From the NCBI GenBank assembly GCA_021841025.1, contig JAKBWA010000010.1, positions 1-64,000 of the forward strand: a DNA stretch of 64,000 nt, in the 5' to 3' direction. The notes under the pieces are model-generated. The model worked only from the letters and a program-made list of their open reading frames with translations, did no database searches and was not told the DNA's origin. Source of the DNA: Bacillota bacterium (GTDB lineage Bacteria; Bacillota; Sulfobacillia; Sulfobacillales; Sulfobacillaceae). Positions 43,893 through 56,513 of the stretch are shown piece by piece. How positions within the stretch are numbered: the stretch's first letter is position 1; the number at the start of each line of letters is the position of its first letter. The position numbers were made by a program, and so were the translations under genes.

Positions 43893-44086
43893 TTAAAGGC
43901 AGCACCTCCGGCATCGAAGCCGACGAGTCAATGGAGATGCCGTGTCCCCCTTTCTATAAACCAAACAGACGAACCAAAAACCACCCCTACAACAGCCTCC
44001 CGGCTTCATAAACATTGGGCCGGAATGAACGGTAAGGAGTTCTGCACTCTTATTCTTTCCCAGGCTGTGCCGCAATCTCTTCCTGT

Positions 44087-45556
44087 TCAAATTTTTTCGG
44101 CGTATTCACGAATAACATCCTTCAGGATCTTGTTGACCACATCAGGCTTTGCCTGCCCTTTGGTTTTCTTCATAACTTGTCCGACAAGAAAACCCAAAGC
44201 CTTTTCTTTGCCGGAAAGATAATCTTCGACCACTGGGCGGTGAGAAGCCACAGTTTCTTCAACAACCTTTTTGATAGCATCCGCATCCGTGATCTGACTC
44301 ATGCCCAAATCTTTGACAATCTCTTCTGCCGACCTTTGTGTTTCATACATGTTGTCGAGAACCTCTTTGGCCATTCTTCCTGATAGCGTGCCGCGATGGA
44401 TCAAATTCAATAAGCCAACCAGCGCTTCGGGGGAAACCGGTGTGGTCGCAAAGCTATGACCGTGAGTATTAAGCAATCGGGACAAATCCGACAACATCCA
44501 ATTCGTGACCATTCGAGCATCGCCAAAGAGTGTCGTCGCTTGCCGCCAAAAGGCTAATGCACTGTGGTCCGCCAAAATGACTTCGACGTCTTTAGGCTGT
44601 ACTCCGGCCGTTCGTAATTCTTGACGAAGCGCCTGGGTGGACGGAGGCAACGTGTCCTTCACCTCTCGAACAAACACATCCGACAGGACAAGCGGGGGCA
44701 AATCAGGCTCAGGAAAGTAGCGATAGTCATTGGCTTCTTCCTTGCTTCGTTGGGAATACGTTCGCCCACTTTGGTCGTCAAAACCTCGAGTTTCCTTAAC
44801 AATACGTTCTCCATTCGCCAAAAACTCAGCTTGACGCGCTATTTCAAATTCAATTCCCCGCTGCACGTTGCGGATGGAATTCACATTCTTAATTTCAACT
44901 CGCGGCAAATCTTCGACTGACCCTGTATACCCACTAGGACGTAGGGAGACGTTAGCATCACAGCGCATTGATCCTTCTTCCATCCGTAAGTCAGAAATGT
45001 CGAGGTAACTTAAGATATTCCGAAGCTCCGTGAGATAAAGACGCGCTTCATCAGCGGAACTCATATCAGGTTCGGACACAATTTCAATCAAGGGTACACC
45101 GGCACGGTTCAAATCAACCAAGGATCCCTTGGCATCGCCCAAACGTTGACCCAGATGATTGAGCTTTCCCGCATCTTCCTCCAAATGGATCCGCCTCACC
45201 CCAACGGTCTTGACGACGGCACCGTCATTAAAGATGGGGACATGACCATGCTCCGCTAGAGGTTGGTCATACTGTGAAATTTGATAGGCCTTCGGGAGGT
45301 CCGGATAAAAATATTGTTTTCTATCAAATTTTGAATAGGAGTGAACCGTACACTCGAGCGCCAAAGCGGCCTTGATAGCATATACCACCGCCTGACGATT
45401 CAAAACCGGCAACACCCCGGGCATGCCCAGACAAACAGGGCAGGTATGGGTGTTGGGTTCCGCGCCAAACTCAGTAGAACAGCCACAGAACAGTTTCGCA
45501 CGTGTCTTCAATTCAACATGAACCTCTAAACCAATAATTACCTCATATTTTCTCAT
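44087..45556 (-). CDS. gatB: Aspartyl/glutamyl-tRNA amidotransferase subunit B
   Basis: GatB, 489 residues, contains the kinase domain that activates misacylated Glu-tRNAGln or Asp-tRNAAsn. Motifs are YEVIIGLEVHVELKT, FCGCSTEFGAEPNTHTCPVC (zinc-binding cysteines), SKFDRKQYFYPDLPKAYQIS and the C-terminal YqeY-like tail domain. ATG 45556 overlaps the gatA stop (ATGA) and follows GGGAGGCG; the frame is open to 45595, but that extension lacks support. Confidence 0.96.
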   Translation of the reverse strand: MRKYEVIIGLEVHVELKTRAKLFCGCSTEFGAEPNTHTCPVCLGMPGVLPVLNRQAVVYAIKAALALECTVHSYSKFDRKQYFYPDLPKAYQISQYDQPLAEHGHVPIFNDGAVVKTVGVRRIHLEEDAGKLNHLGQRLGDAKGSLVDLNRAGVPLIEIVSEPDMSSADEARLYLTELRNILSYLDISDLRMEEGSMRCDANVSLRPSGYTGSVEDLPRVEIKNVNSIRNVQRGIEFEIARQAEFLANGERIVKETRGFDDQSGRTYSQRSKEEANDYRYFPEPDLPPLVLSDVFVREVKDTLPPSTQALRQELRTAGVQPKDVEVILADHSALAFWRQATTLFGDARMVTNWMLSDLSRLLNTHGHSFATTPVSPEALVGLLNLIHRGTLSGRMAKEVLDNMYETQRSAEEIVKDLGMSQITDADAIKKVVEETVASHRPVVEDYLSGKEKALGFLVGQVMKKTKGQAKPDVVNKILKDVIREYAEKI

Positions 45557-47013
45557 AAGTCGCCTCCCACAGACGGCCATGGCACTGACGGCCACAATTG
45601 TTCAAAAGCTTGAGCTATTTGCAAAAGGCGCCCTTCCTGTAGCACCGGCCCCAGCCATTGTACTCCCACCGGAACATCACTTATCAATCCCGCCGGAGTA
45701 GAAATTCCCGGAATGCCTGCTAAGTTCGCCGTCACTGTAAACACATCAGATAAATACATCTGAAGCGGGTCCTGACTCTTTTCTCCAAATTTAAAAGCAA
45801 CTTCGGGCGTGGTCGGTGTCAAAATCACATCAACTTGATCAAAAGCGCGCTCGAAATCCTGACGAATGAGAGTCCGCACCTTTTGTGCCTTGAGGTAATA
45901 GGCATCATAATAACCGGACGACAAGGCGTGGGTGCCAAGAAGAATACGACGGGTCACTTCAGATCCAAATCCCTCGGTTCTAGTTGTCTCATACATGGAT
46001 AACAGATCAGCGGCTGGGTGGCGAAATCCGTACCGCACACCGTCAAATCTCGCCAAATTGCTCGAAGCCTCTGCCGGAGCGATAATGTAATATGCAGAAA
46101 TAGCATAACGAGTATGGGGCAGCGACAAATCAACCAATTGAGCTCCTTGATCCCTCAAAAACGCCAGAACCTCGTGATAACGCTCTTGCACTCGGGGATC
46201 GATGCCTTCTCCATCATATTCTTTCGGTACACCGATGCGAATGTCCCGCCAGTGTGGCAAAGGCCCCCGAGAAACGTCCAGCTCCCCCGGAAGAGACGTG
46301 GCATCCAATGGATCATGCCCCGCAATCACTTCGTACAACAACCGGGCATCCTCAACACTTCGAGTTAACGGCCCTATTTGGTCTAAACTGGAAGCAAACG
46401 CAATAAGACCATATCGGGAGATACGTCCAAAGGTCGGTTTAAATCCTGTCACGCCACAATAACTGGCAGGCTGCCGAATCGATCCCCCTGTATCGGATCC
46501 CAATGCAGCGGGAACCATCTGGGCAGCCACTGCTGCAGCTGAACCACCGCTCGATCCCCCCGGAACTCTCCGGATATCCCAAGGGTTGCAAGTAGTATGG
46601 TATGCAGAGTGCTCGGTTGATGAACCCATGGCAAACTCATCGAGATTGGTTTTTCCGACAATAATCGCTCCGGCAGCCTCTAAACGGTTTACCACGGTCG
46701 CATTATAGGGAGACATAAATCCCGACAGAATTTTTGATCCAGCTGTCGTAGGCATGGATACCGTTGTCATATTGTCCTTCACCGCAATGGGCACGCCAGC
46801 CAGAGGCAGGTTTTTTAATTCATCGGCCGGCAATTGGTCAATGACTTGGGCGCGCATGCGCGCATAGTCAGGATCGAGATGCAAGAACGCCTGGATAGTC
46901 GATTCGACGTTTTTTATACGCGTAAAAACTGCAGACACGGTTTCACTTGCGGATAATTCCCTGGCGCGAACCCGTTCCGCCAAGTCCTTCACTCCTAATT
47001 CATGAATAGCCAC
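45553..47013 (-). CDS. gatA: Aspartyl/glutamyl-tRNA amidotransferase subunit A
   Basis: GatA, 486 residues, is the amidase that releases ammonia from glutamine. The Ser-cisSer-Lys machinery is visible: GVPIAVKDNM, GGSSGGSAAAVAA and GSDTGGSIRQPASY. GTG 47013 follows the gatC stop directly (TAAGTG) with GGGGGAG upstream. Order gatC-gatA-gatB matches Bacillus. All motifs are intact. Confidence 0.97.
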   Translation of the reverse strand: MAIHELGVKDLAERVRARELSASETVSAVFTRIKNVESTIQAFLHLDPDYARMRAQVIDQLPADELKNLPLAGVPIAVKDNMTTVSMPTTAGSKILSGFMSPYNATVVNRLEAAGAIIVGKTNLDEFAMGSSTEHSAYHTTCNPWDIRRVPGGSSGGSAAAVAAQMVPAALGSDTGGSIRQPASYCGVTGFKPTFGRISRYGLIAFASSLDQIGPLTRSVEDARLLYEVIAGHDPLDATSLPGELDVSRGPLPHWRDIRIGVPKEYDGEGIDPRVQERYHEVLAFLRDQGAQLVDLSLPHTRYAISAYYIIAPAEASSNLARFDGVRYGFRHPAADLLSMYETTRTEGFGSEVTRRILLGTHALSSGYYDAYYLKAQKVRTLIRQDFERAFDQVDVILTPTTPEVAFKFGEKSQDPLQMYLSDVFTVTANLAGIPGISTPAGLISDVPVGVQWLGPVLQEGRLLQIAQAFEQLWPSVPWPSVGGDL

Positions 47014-47313
47014 TTAATGGTCTCCCCCGTCCATGATCCGCGGTACCCCGAACATATTGTCACGGGGATCCGGTGCATTTTTCAATGCTTCTTTCACCGA
47101 CAAAGACGGCCGCACTTCATCATCCCTTAAAGGCATATTCAACCCTATCACATGCATCGTGGGCTGTACATTATCCGTGTTTAACTCATTAAGTTGAGTC
47201 ATGTATTCCAAAACCGCATCCAAATGCACAGTCATCTGCGCAGCATCTTCGGGATCGAGTCGAATGCGTGCGAGACGTGCAACATGTTTCACTTGTTCTT
47301 CCGATAATGGCAC
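47014..47313 (-). CDS. gatC: Aspartyl/glutamyl-tRNA amidotransferase subunit C
   Basis: GatC, 99 residues, stabilises GatA within the complex. It shows EEQVKHVARLARIRL, LNELNTDNVQPTMHV, LRDDEVRPSLSVKEALKNAP and FGVPRIM. I use GTG 47313: the GGAGGG 7 nt ahead overlaps an earlier in-frame ATG at 47328, which is therefore unlikely as a start. It is first in the operon, 24 nt from a good promoter. Confidence 0.93.
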   Translation of the reverse strand: MPLSEEQVKHVARLARIRLDPEDAAQMTVHLDAVLEYMTQLNELNTDNVQPTMHVIGLNMPLRDDEVRPSLSVKEALKNAPDPRDNMFGVPRIMDGGDH

Positions 47314-47337
47314 TTTACATCCCTCCATAACTTAACA

Positions 47338-47366
47338 ATTATATCATGCCAAAAATCCACGTCTAA
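47338..47366 (-). promoter_or_regulatory. Sigma-A type promoter of gatCAB
   Basis: On the minus strand TTAGAC (47366-47361) and TATAAT (47343-47338) are separated by 17 nt, placed 24 nt upstream of the gatC start codon. It matches the consensus at 10 of 12 positions. Confidence 0.75.
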
Positions 47367-47667
47367 CAAATCCTCCAGGGTCGGAAGGCAACTTGGCTTA
47401 GCGGGATCTCCCCGTCAAACACCGTGAACGGCTTGTTCCCGTACTCCCTCGTTGTGTTAGATTTTGTGCGATGCTATTGGCTAATGTATATGCCGAGGGA
47501 CGTCCATCCTCTATCCTCATGCATTGCTCTGCATACTGACTTCCGATAAAGTAAACACAAGAGAAGAAAGCGACTTCAGGTAACCAAAGGCAAAAAACGG
47601 GACAATCGGCGAAAAACCGATTGTCTTCCATTTCCCATCATAAACCGGTTGAATAAGGTGGACAGCT

Positions 47668-48033
47668 GTGAGACGAAATCAAAAACGCACATACAGTTTG
47701 GTTGCTTTCATTATTATATTAGCCATACTAAGCGTTTTCCCGCAAAAAACGCAAGAATACCATATAACACAAAAAGGACCTATCGTTTTCATTGGGGAAG
47801 GATTCGATGGGGGTTTTAAAGAGATCAAAGTGGGCTCGACAATATTTGAAAATCCCGTCGTGCCGACTTCATCAAATTCTTATGTGTCATTGCCTCCTCA
47901 CCTTCATACCGGGGAAGAGGTCGTCGTATCGGGTGACTGGAGTGCCACACGTCCTTGGTGGATGTTTGGCTCGCCTACTCCTCCTCATGTCGTCAGATTA
48001 ACCCGCATTAGCGTCCTCTCCCCAAAAACATAA
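47668..48033 (+). CDS. Small membrane-anchored protein of unknown function
   Basis: This 121-residue protein begins with RRNQKRTYSLVAFIIILAILSV, a basic N-terminus and one hydrophobic segment (about 10-24) with no lipobox, so it is probably a type II membrane anchor or uncleaved signal. The rest is a beta-rich extracellular domain with no recognised motif (FIGEGFDGGFKEIKVGS, VSGDWSATRPWWMFG). GTG 47668 follows GGTGG. It is isolated between convergent or divergent neighbours. Function unknown. Confidence 0.65.
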   Translation: MRRNQKRTYSLVAFIIILAILSVFPQKTQEYHITQKGPIVFIGEGFDGGFKEIKVGSTIFENPVVPTSSNSYVSLPPHLHTGEEVVVSGDWSATRPWWMFGSPTPPHVVRLTRISVLSPKT

Positions 48034-48065
48034 CGAAAAGGACGGAAAAATCCCGTCCTTTTCGT
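48033..48065. terminator. Bidirectional terminator
   Basis: A perfect 13-bp stem (48033-48045 with 48053-48065) with a 7-nt loop lies between the small membrane protein gene and convergent oppF. A-rich and T-rich flanks are short. Confidence 0.75.
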
Positions 48066-48077
48066 GACAGACCTCTC

Positions 48078-49070
48078 TTACCGGTAGTGACAGGCGACCC
48101 AGTGTCCCGGACTCGACTCCTTCAAGATGGGACGATCCACCTTGCATCGGTCCTGGGCAATGGGGCAACGGGTGTGAAAGCGGCAGCCTGAAGGTGGATT
48201 AACCGGGCTGGGCACGTCTCCCTGAAGAATAATCCGTTCTCGCCTCATATCGGGATTAGGAATTGGAATAGCTGAAAACAGTGCCTCAGTATAAGGGTGC
48301 AATGGCTTATGATAGATCTCTTCAGAACTCGCAACCTCCGCCATAGCTCCCAAATACATCACACCAACTCGGTCGGAAATATGACGAATAACATTCAGTC
48401 CATGGGCAATAAACAAGTATGTCAAACCAAATTCCTGTTGCAGATCCTCCATTAAATTCAAGATCTGTGACTGAATCGACACATCGAGCGCTGAAACCGG
48501 TTCATCAGCAACAATCAATTTTGGATTGAGCGCTATGGCCCTGGCGATTCCGATGCGTTGACGCTGCCCCCCTGAAAATTCATGAGGATAACGCTTGACG
48601 TGATAGGACGCAAGTCCCACAACTTCGAGTAATTTTCTTACGCGATCTTCCCGCTCCTTCCGGCTACCAACGCGGTGGATCACTAACGGCTCCTCGACGA
48701 TCTCACCGACAGACATTCTCGGATTGAGTGAGCCAAAAGGATCTTGAAATATAATTTGCATTTCCTTGCGTAACGATCGCATCTCTTTTTTACCCAGCTT
48801 GGTAAGGTCCCGACCTTCAAACTTTATGGTTCCGGACGTCGGTTCAATCAATCGCAACACGGCACGGCCAGTAGTAGTTTTGCCGCAACCGGACTCACCC
48901 ACTAGCCCTAGGGTTTCGCCACGGTGAAGATCAAAGCTTACTCCGTCAACCGCCTTGACGTGGCCCACCACGCGGGAGAACAAGCCCCCTGTAATGGGAA
49001 AATATTTGGTCAGATCTTTGACTTCCATCAAAACGTCATTAGCCTTTTGTTCCTGCAACACGGCGCTCAT
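48078..49070 (-). CDS. Oligopeptide/dipeptide ABC transporter ATPase, OppF/DppF type
   Basis: This 330-residue ATPase has Walker [11 protein letters not shown]-loop [10 protein letters not shown], signature [14 protein letters not shown], Walker [14 protein letters not shown]-loop IAHGL and the peptide-family C-terminal oligo_HPY cysteine region ([14 protein letters not shown]). It pairs with the OppD-like ATPase with which it overlaps by 4 nt. No permease or binding-protein gene lies in this transcript, so the transporter must use subunits encoded elsewhere. Confidence 0.93.
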   Translation of the reverse strand: MSAVLQEQKANDVLMEVKDLTKYFPITGGLFSRVVGHVKAVDGVSFDLHRGETLGLVGESGCGKTTTGRAVLRLIEPTSGTIKFEGRDLTKLGKKEMRSLRKEMQIIFQDPFGSLNPRMSVGEIVEEPLVIHRVGSRKEREDRVRKLLEVVGLASYHVKRYPHEFSGGQRQRIGIARAIALNPKLIVADEPVSALDVSIQSQILNLMEDLQQEFGLTYLFIAHGLNVIRHISDRVGVMYLGAMAEVASSEEIYHKPLHPYTEALFSAIPIPNPDMRRERIILQGDVPSPVNPPSGCRFHTRCPIAQDRCKVDRPILKESSPGHWVACHYR

Positions 49071-50077
49071 GAAGCGGCCTCCTTACCACTCGGTTGTTTC
49101 TGTGGGTCAACGTGAAGCCAGCAGCTCACTTTTCTTCCTTCAGAAACCTCGGTCAACATGGGTACCTTCTCTCGGCAAATGTCCATAACCCTTGGACAAC
49201 GAGGCGCAAAACTGCAACCCTTAGGAAGATTGAGAGGATTAGGCACGGTCCCCTCAATAACATGCAACTTGTCGTTGGTCGGCTGATCCAAGCGGGGAAT
49301 AGAGTCCAATAATCCTTGGGTGTAAGGGTGCAAGGGTTCTCGGAACAAATCCGCGGTAGTACTTTCTTCGACAATTTTGCCAGCATACATCACCGCAACA
49401 CGATCCGCCATCTCGGCCACGACGCCCAAATCGTGGGTAATCAGCATTATAGAAGTATGAAATTCCCGTTTTAATTTTCGCATTAAGTCTAATATCTGAG
49501 CCTGTATCGTCACGTCAAGCGCCGTAGTCGGTTCATCAGCAATCAATAATTGCGGATTGCAAGACATAGCCATAGCAATCATGACCCGTTGGCGCATCCC
49601 GCCAGACATTTGATGCGGATATTCGTGCGCCCTTTTCTCCGGTGCAGGAATTCCCACTTCTCGAAGCATATCTACCGCCCGTTTCCAGGCTTCTCTTCTA
49701 TCCACTTTTTGGTGCAGTACTACGGCTTCTGCAATTTGATCACCTACAGTGTAAACGGGATTGAGCGATGTCATAGGCTCTTGAAAAATCATCGCAATAT
49801 CATTTCCCCGAATTTTCCGCATTTCTTCGGGAGATTTGGTTAGCAAGTTCTCGCCACGAAAGACAATCTCTCCTCCCACAATCTTCCCCGGCGGGCTTGG
49901 AATCAATTGCATAATAGAGAGAGATGTCACGCTCTTTCCGCACCCTGATTCTCCCACGATTCCCAATGTTTCTTCGGAATTAATATAAAAGCTGATTTGA
50001 TCTACGGATTTCACGACTCCGTCTTCGGTGAAAAAGTGGGTGCTTAAATTTCTGACATCCAAAACCCTCTCAGTCAC
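49067..50077 (-). CDS. Oligopeptide/dipeptide ABC transporter ATPase, OppD/DppD type
   Basis: This 336-residue ATPase has Walker [13 protein letters not shown]-loop [11 protein letters not shown], signature [14 protein letters not shown], Walker [18 protein letters not shown] and the oligo_HPY region [15 protein letters not shown] start at GTG 50077 with AAGGAG nearby; the frame is open to 50140. It is first in a two-gene unit with its own promoter at 50157-50185. Confidence 0.93.
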   Translation of the reverse strand: MTERVLDVRNLSTHFFTEDGVVKSVDQISFYINSEETLGIVGESGCGKSVTSLSIMQLIPSPPGKIVGGEIVFRGENLLTKSPEEMRKIRGNDIAMIFQEPMTSLNPVYTVGDQIAEAVVLHQKVDRREAWKRAVDMLREVGIPAPEKRAHEYPHQMSGGMRQRVMIAMAMSCNPQLLIADEPTTALDVTIQAQILDLMRKLKREFHTSIMLITHDLGVVAEMADRVAVMYAGKIVEESTTADLFREPLHPYTQGLLDSIPRLDQPTNDKLHVIEGTVPNPLNLPKGCSFAPRCPRVMDICREKVPMLTEVSEGRKVSCWLHVDPQKQPSGKEAAS

Positions 50078-50156
50078 GTCGTTTGCTCCTTCCTCGATCA
50101 CACCGACTGAAAAATAAATAATGATGACATAATCCGACAATTGACTAATCTTATAT

Positions 50157-50185
50157 ATTATAAAGTCTTACTCCAAGCCCTGCAA
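50157..50185 (-). promoter_or_regulatory. Promoter of the opp ATPase pair
   Basis: TTGCAG (minus strand, 50185-50180), 17-nt spacer, TATAAT (50162-50157), 79 nt upstream of the oppD-like start codon. Confidence 0.75.
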
Positions 50186-50241
50186 TGGGCGCTGTTTCCT
50201 GCCCTGAAGAATGAAGCCAATGGCCGTTTCCGTCGATCTCT

Positions 50242-54434
<4,193 letters not shown>

Positions 54435-54442
54435 AATAGCCT

Positions 54443-54476
54443 CCCGTGATGTCCTCACTCTTCATTATATCACGGG
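54443..54476. promoter_or_regulatory. Dyad overlapping the pcrA promoter -10
   Basis: CCCGTGAT (54443-54450) and ATCACGGG (54469-54476) form an 8-bp inverted repeat 18 nt apart. The minus-strand extended -10 TGATATAAT overlaps the second arm (54472-54464), 30 nt upstream of the pcrA start. It could be an operator or a 5' leader hairpin. Confidence 0.5.
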
Positions 54477-54633
54477 ACCGCATTTGGTTCTTGAACCTCT
54501 CGCGAGCCGACAATCCGGTGCCTTGGCTTGGCGGAATTTTTCGAAAGAGCCGTTACAGTGTTGCTTTGCTCAGTCCCATGTCGTCATAGCAAGAAGGAAC
54601 CGTCCCGCCACAAACGAATACTCGATTCTTAGT

Positions 54634-54942
54634 TTAGTGAACTCCTTCACTCAGATACCAATCTGGTTCCAATTCAGAAGGCCACGTAACAAAATGCACA
54701 TGAACGGTTGAGGCGTTCGCACCGGTATCCAAGATAAAATAACCCCGATCAGAAGCATTTTCCTCTTCGGCAAAGTGTTGCCGCAATAAGGATTTTGCCA
54801 ATTGCACCAGTTCCGCTTGGGCTAGATCCCTATTTGGAATATTGTACCATATAGCTACTACATGGTCGTCGAGTCGACAAAACCCTTTTGTTTTTCCTTG
54901 CCAATAAAACCCGGACTCCATCAGCAATCGGGATAAATTCAA
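54634..54942 (-). CDS. Small protein of unknown function near pcrA
   Basis: This 102-residue protein begins MNLSRLLMESGFYWQGKTKG. TTG 54942 has GGAGGTGAGGCG at good spacing. It has no signal peptide, span or known motif; acidic stretches (HFAEEENASDR) and a Trp-rich end are the only features. It lies 48 nt downstream of the yerC-like gene in the same direction and might be co-transcribed with it. Function unknown. Confidence 0.6.
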   Translation of the reverse strand: MNLSRLLMESGFYWQGKTKGFCRLDDHVVAIWYNIPNRDLAQAELVQLAKSLLRQHFAEEENASDRGYFILDTGANASTVHVHFVTWPSELEPDWYLSEGVH

Positions 54943-54990
54943 CGCCTCACCTCCATGCTGCGTTAGCGTACTAAAGCATGAAAGAAAAAA

Positions 54991-55287
54991 TCACCGCGGC
55001 TTCGGCGAAATTCTGTCTAGAACCGTCCGATAACCATCTGCGCCGAAAGCCAAGGCTCTTTTAACACGAGAAATAGTGGCTGAAGACGCACCCGTAATGC
55101 GAGCAATATCATCATAAGTCTGACCCTGATCCAACATCTGTGCCACCCATAGACGTTGCGCAATAGATTGGAGTTCCTGAACGGTAAGAATATCCTCAAA
55201 AAAAGCCAAACACTCCTCTGTGGTCTCCACAGACTGAAAAGCGCGGCATAACAATTCCGTTTCAGGCGTCCTCAGTTTAAAATTCAT
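54991..55287 (-). CDS. yerC: YerC/YecD-family TrpR-like DNA-binding protein
   Basis: This 98-residue helical protein has LLCRAFQSVETTEECLAFFEDI, LTVQELQSIAQRLWVAQML and a helix-turn-helix DDIARITGASSATISRVKRAL, the YerC/TrpR superfamily pattern. In Bacillus yerC lies next to pcrB-pcrA-ligA, matching this location. GAGGTG precedes the ATG at 55287. A role in transcription control is inferred from the fold. Confidence 0.9.
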   Translation of the reverse strand: MNFKLRTPETELLCRAFQSVETTEECLAFFEDILTVQELQSIAQRLWVAQMLDQGQTYDDIARITGASSATISRVKRALAFGADGYRTVLDRISPKPR

Positions 55288-55762
55288 TCAATTCACCTCA
55301 AGACGAGCCGTCTCTCATTTTGCGACTCTTTCCATATCCTCCAGATCCAACAACTCTCACTCTAAGCATCATGTGGCGTATGACTTTAACAGCCAAAAAT
55401 TAACCTCGTTGACATACCGCATCCGATGTTCTGTCATCCCTCATTCCCAGAGCAACCATCACACACCTTCATTATTGTTATTATAGAGGGATTGCTAAGG
55501 GGAGTGCAATTCCCTATTCTCCGCACTCCTTAGAATGGTAGCCAAAACTCATTCCCTCGCCAGTTGAGTAGAGTTCGCATGGAGGGTAGACATCACAGGA
55601 ATTGGGAGAAAACACTGTTTTCTCCCAGCCTAAGGTGCCCTCGGACTCATTCTTATGTCAGGTCATAAAATGCCAAAGCACCCCTCATTCCCCTTGAATA
55701 TGGTGAATGACAATGCGACAATGATAATGAAAATCACTATTATTCATTAAGGGAGAGATGAT
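55288..55762. other. 475-nt divergent region before the peroxiredoxin gene
   Basis: Non-coding. An imperfect hairpin pairs 55495-55507 with 55523-55533 (CTAAGG.GAGTGC). A near-perfect 11-bp hairpin with a 3-nt loop lies at 55603-55627 (TGGGAGAAAAC/GTTTTCTCCCA). For the peroxiredoxin, GCGACA (55715-55720), 17 nt, TATTAT (55738-55743) is the best promoter candidate, with a Fur/PerR-like box in the spacer. Nothing else is supported. Confidence 0.5.
55722..55736 (+). promoter_or_regulatory. Fur/PerR-like operator upstream of the peroxiredoxin
   Basis: TGATAATGAAAATCA matches the 7-1-7 consensus TGATAATnATTATCA with two mismatches and lies between a plausible -35 and -10. Repression by a Fur-family metal or peroxide sensor would suit a peroxiredoxin. 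The choice between Fur and PerR cannot be made. Confidence 0.6.
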
Positions 55763-56212
55763 ATGCGCTTAGGAGACATAGCACCGGAAATTCAGGTTCA
55801 GTCTACCAACGGCTCCACCTTTTCATCCCGTGAGCACACCACCAATGGACCACTCATCGTGGCCTTCTTCCCATTAGCCTTTACTCCCGGATGAATTCAA
55901 GAATTGTCCACTTGGAGAGGGGACTTCAAAAAAATCCAAACCGCTCATGCGTCTCTTATTGCCTTAAGTACTGACCAAACATATGCCCAGCGTGTGTTCA
56001 AAGAATCACTGGGAGGCTTGCCATATGAATTGGGATCCGATTGGATGCGAACGGTTGCCCAAGCTTATGGGGTATATGACGCCAAGGGAGGATTTGCTCA
56101 ACGCTCCGTTTTCGTCCTCGACCGGGAGCATCGGCTGATCTTTCAAAATACAACATTCCAGGCCGGAAACCGCGAGCATTATGACGAAGTGCTTAATGCT
56201 TTGGTGGGGTGA
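55763..56212 (+). CDS. Peroxiredoxin with selenocysteine (in-frame TGA) at the peroxidatic position
   Basis: A 149-residue frame (including the TGA codon) runs from ATG 55763 to TGA 56210-56212 with one internal TGA at 55892-55894, codon 44. The surrounding peptide is AFFPLAFTPG-U-IQELSTW, so the stop falls exactly on the peroxidatic Cys of the PxxxTxxC motif. The N-terminal half is a normal thioredoxin-fold start (LGDIAPEIQVQSTNG), and the C-terminal part reads SVFVLDREHRLIFQ. The most economical reading is selenocysteine: a thiol-peroxidase with Sec at the active site, reducing H2O2 or organic peroxides. Gene callers would split it or start at 55904. A nonsense mutation is the alternative, but no other lesion is seen. 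GGGAGAG lies 5 nt ahead of the ATG. Confidence 0.85.
55901..55927 (+). promoter_or_regulatory. Candidate bacterial SECIS hairpin
   Basis: Six bases after the in-frame TGA, GAA-tt-GTCC (55901-55909) pairs with GGACTTC (55921-55927), with an upper C-U/A-G pair leaving the loop UGG about 18 nt downstream of the TGA. Size, spacing and a G-containing apical loop are compatible with bacterial SECIS elements, which are weakly conserved. Confidence 0.5.
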
Positions 56213-56424
56213 TAGGTCCTTTTCATCAACAACATCCCCGTGAAGACCCCGTGACTGTGAATCCCGGCGTGGAGAATCAGTCCTCAGTAGCACTGTTTGA
56301 CAATCCAATTGCCGTCACGGATGGGGCTTATGGACATGTCTCCCAGCCCGTGACGGGTTTTGTGAAGGCTTCCGAGTATCTTCCTGACAGAAAAAATGCT
56401 CAGAATGTTGGCAAAAATTGCTAA
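56209..56424 (+). CDS. Small ORF coupled to the peroxiredoxin
   Basis: A 71-codon frame starts at GTG 56209, overlapping the peroxiredoxin stop (GTGA), and contains ENQSSVALFDNPIAVTDGAY. No transmembrane segment or known motif is visible. Translational coupling is the only support; the reverse strand is open across part of the same stretch, which weakens the call. Function unknown. Confidence 0.35.
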   Translation: MIGPFHQQHPREDPVTVNPGVENQSSVALFDNPIAVTDGAYGHVSQPVTGFVKASEYLPDRKNAQNVGKNC

Positions 56425-56513
56425 TCGTATCGAACGCGGGCAAAAAGCGGGCCACAGACAACTAACTCATGGTTGTCAAGAATTAGCCACGGATTAGTTG
56501 GCGAAAAAACTGG

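Noticed and set aside
43893-44086. 65-codon leftward ORF between gatB and the rRNA methyltransferase
   Set aside because: Cys/Arg-rich without a ribosome site or known domain; most likely a chance frame.
55904-56212. Separate 102-residue ORF starting at TTG after the in-frame TGA
   Set aside because: It is the C-terminal part of the peroxiredoxin, in frame with the upstream half; no ribosome site precedes 55904.
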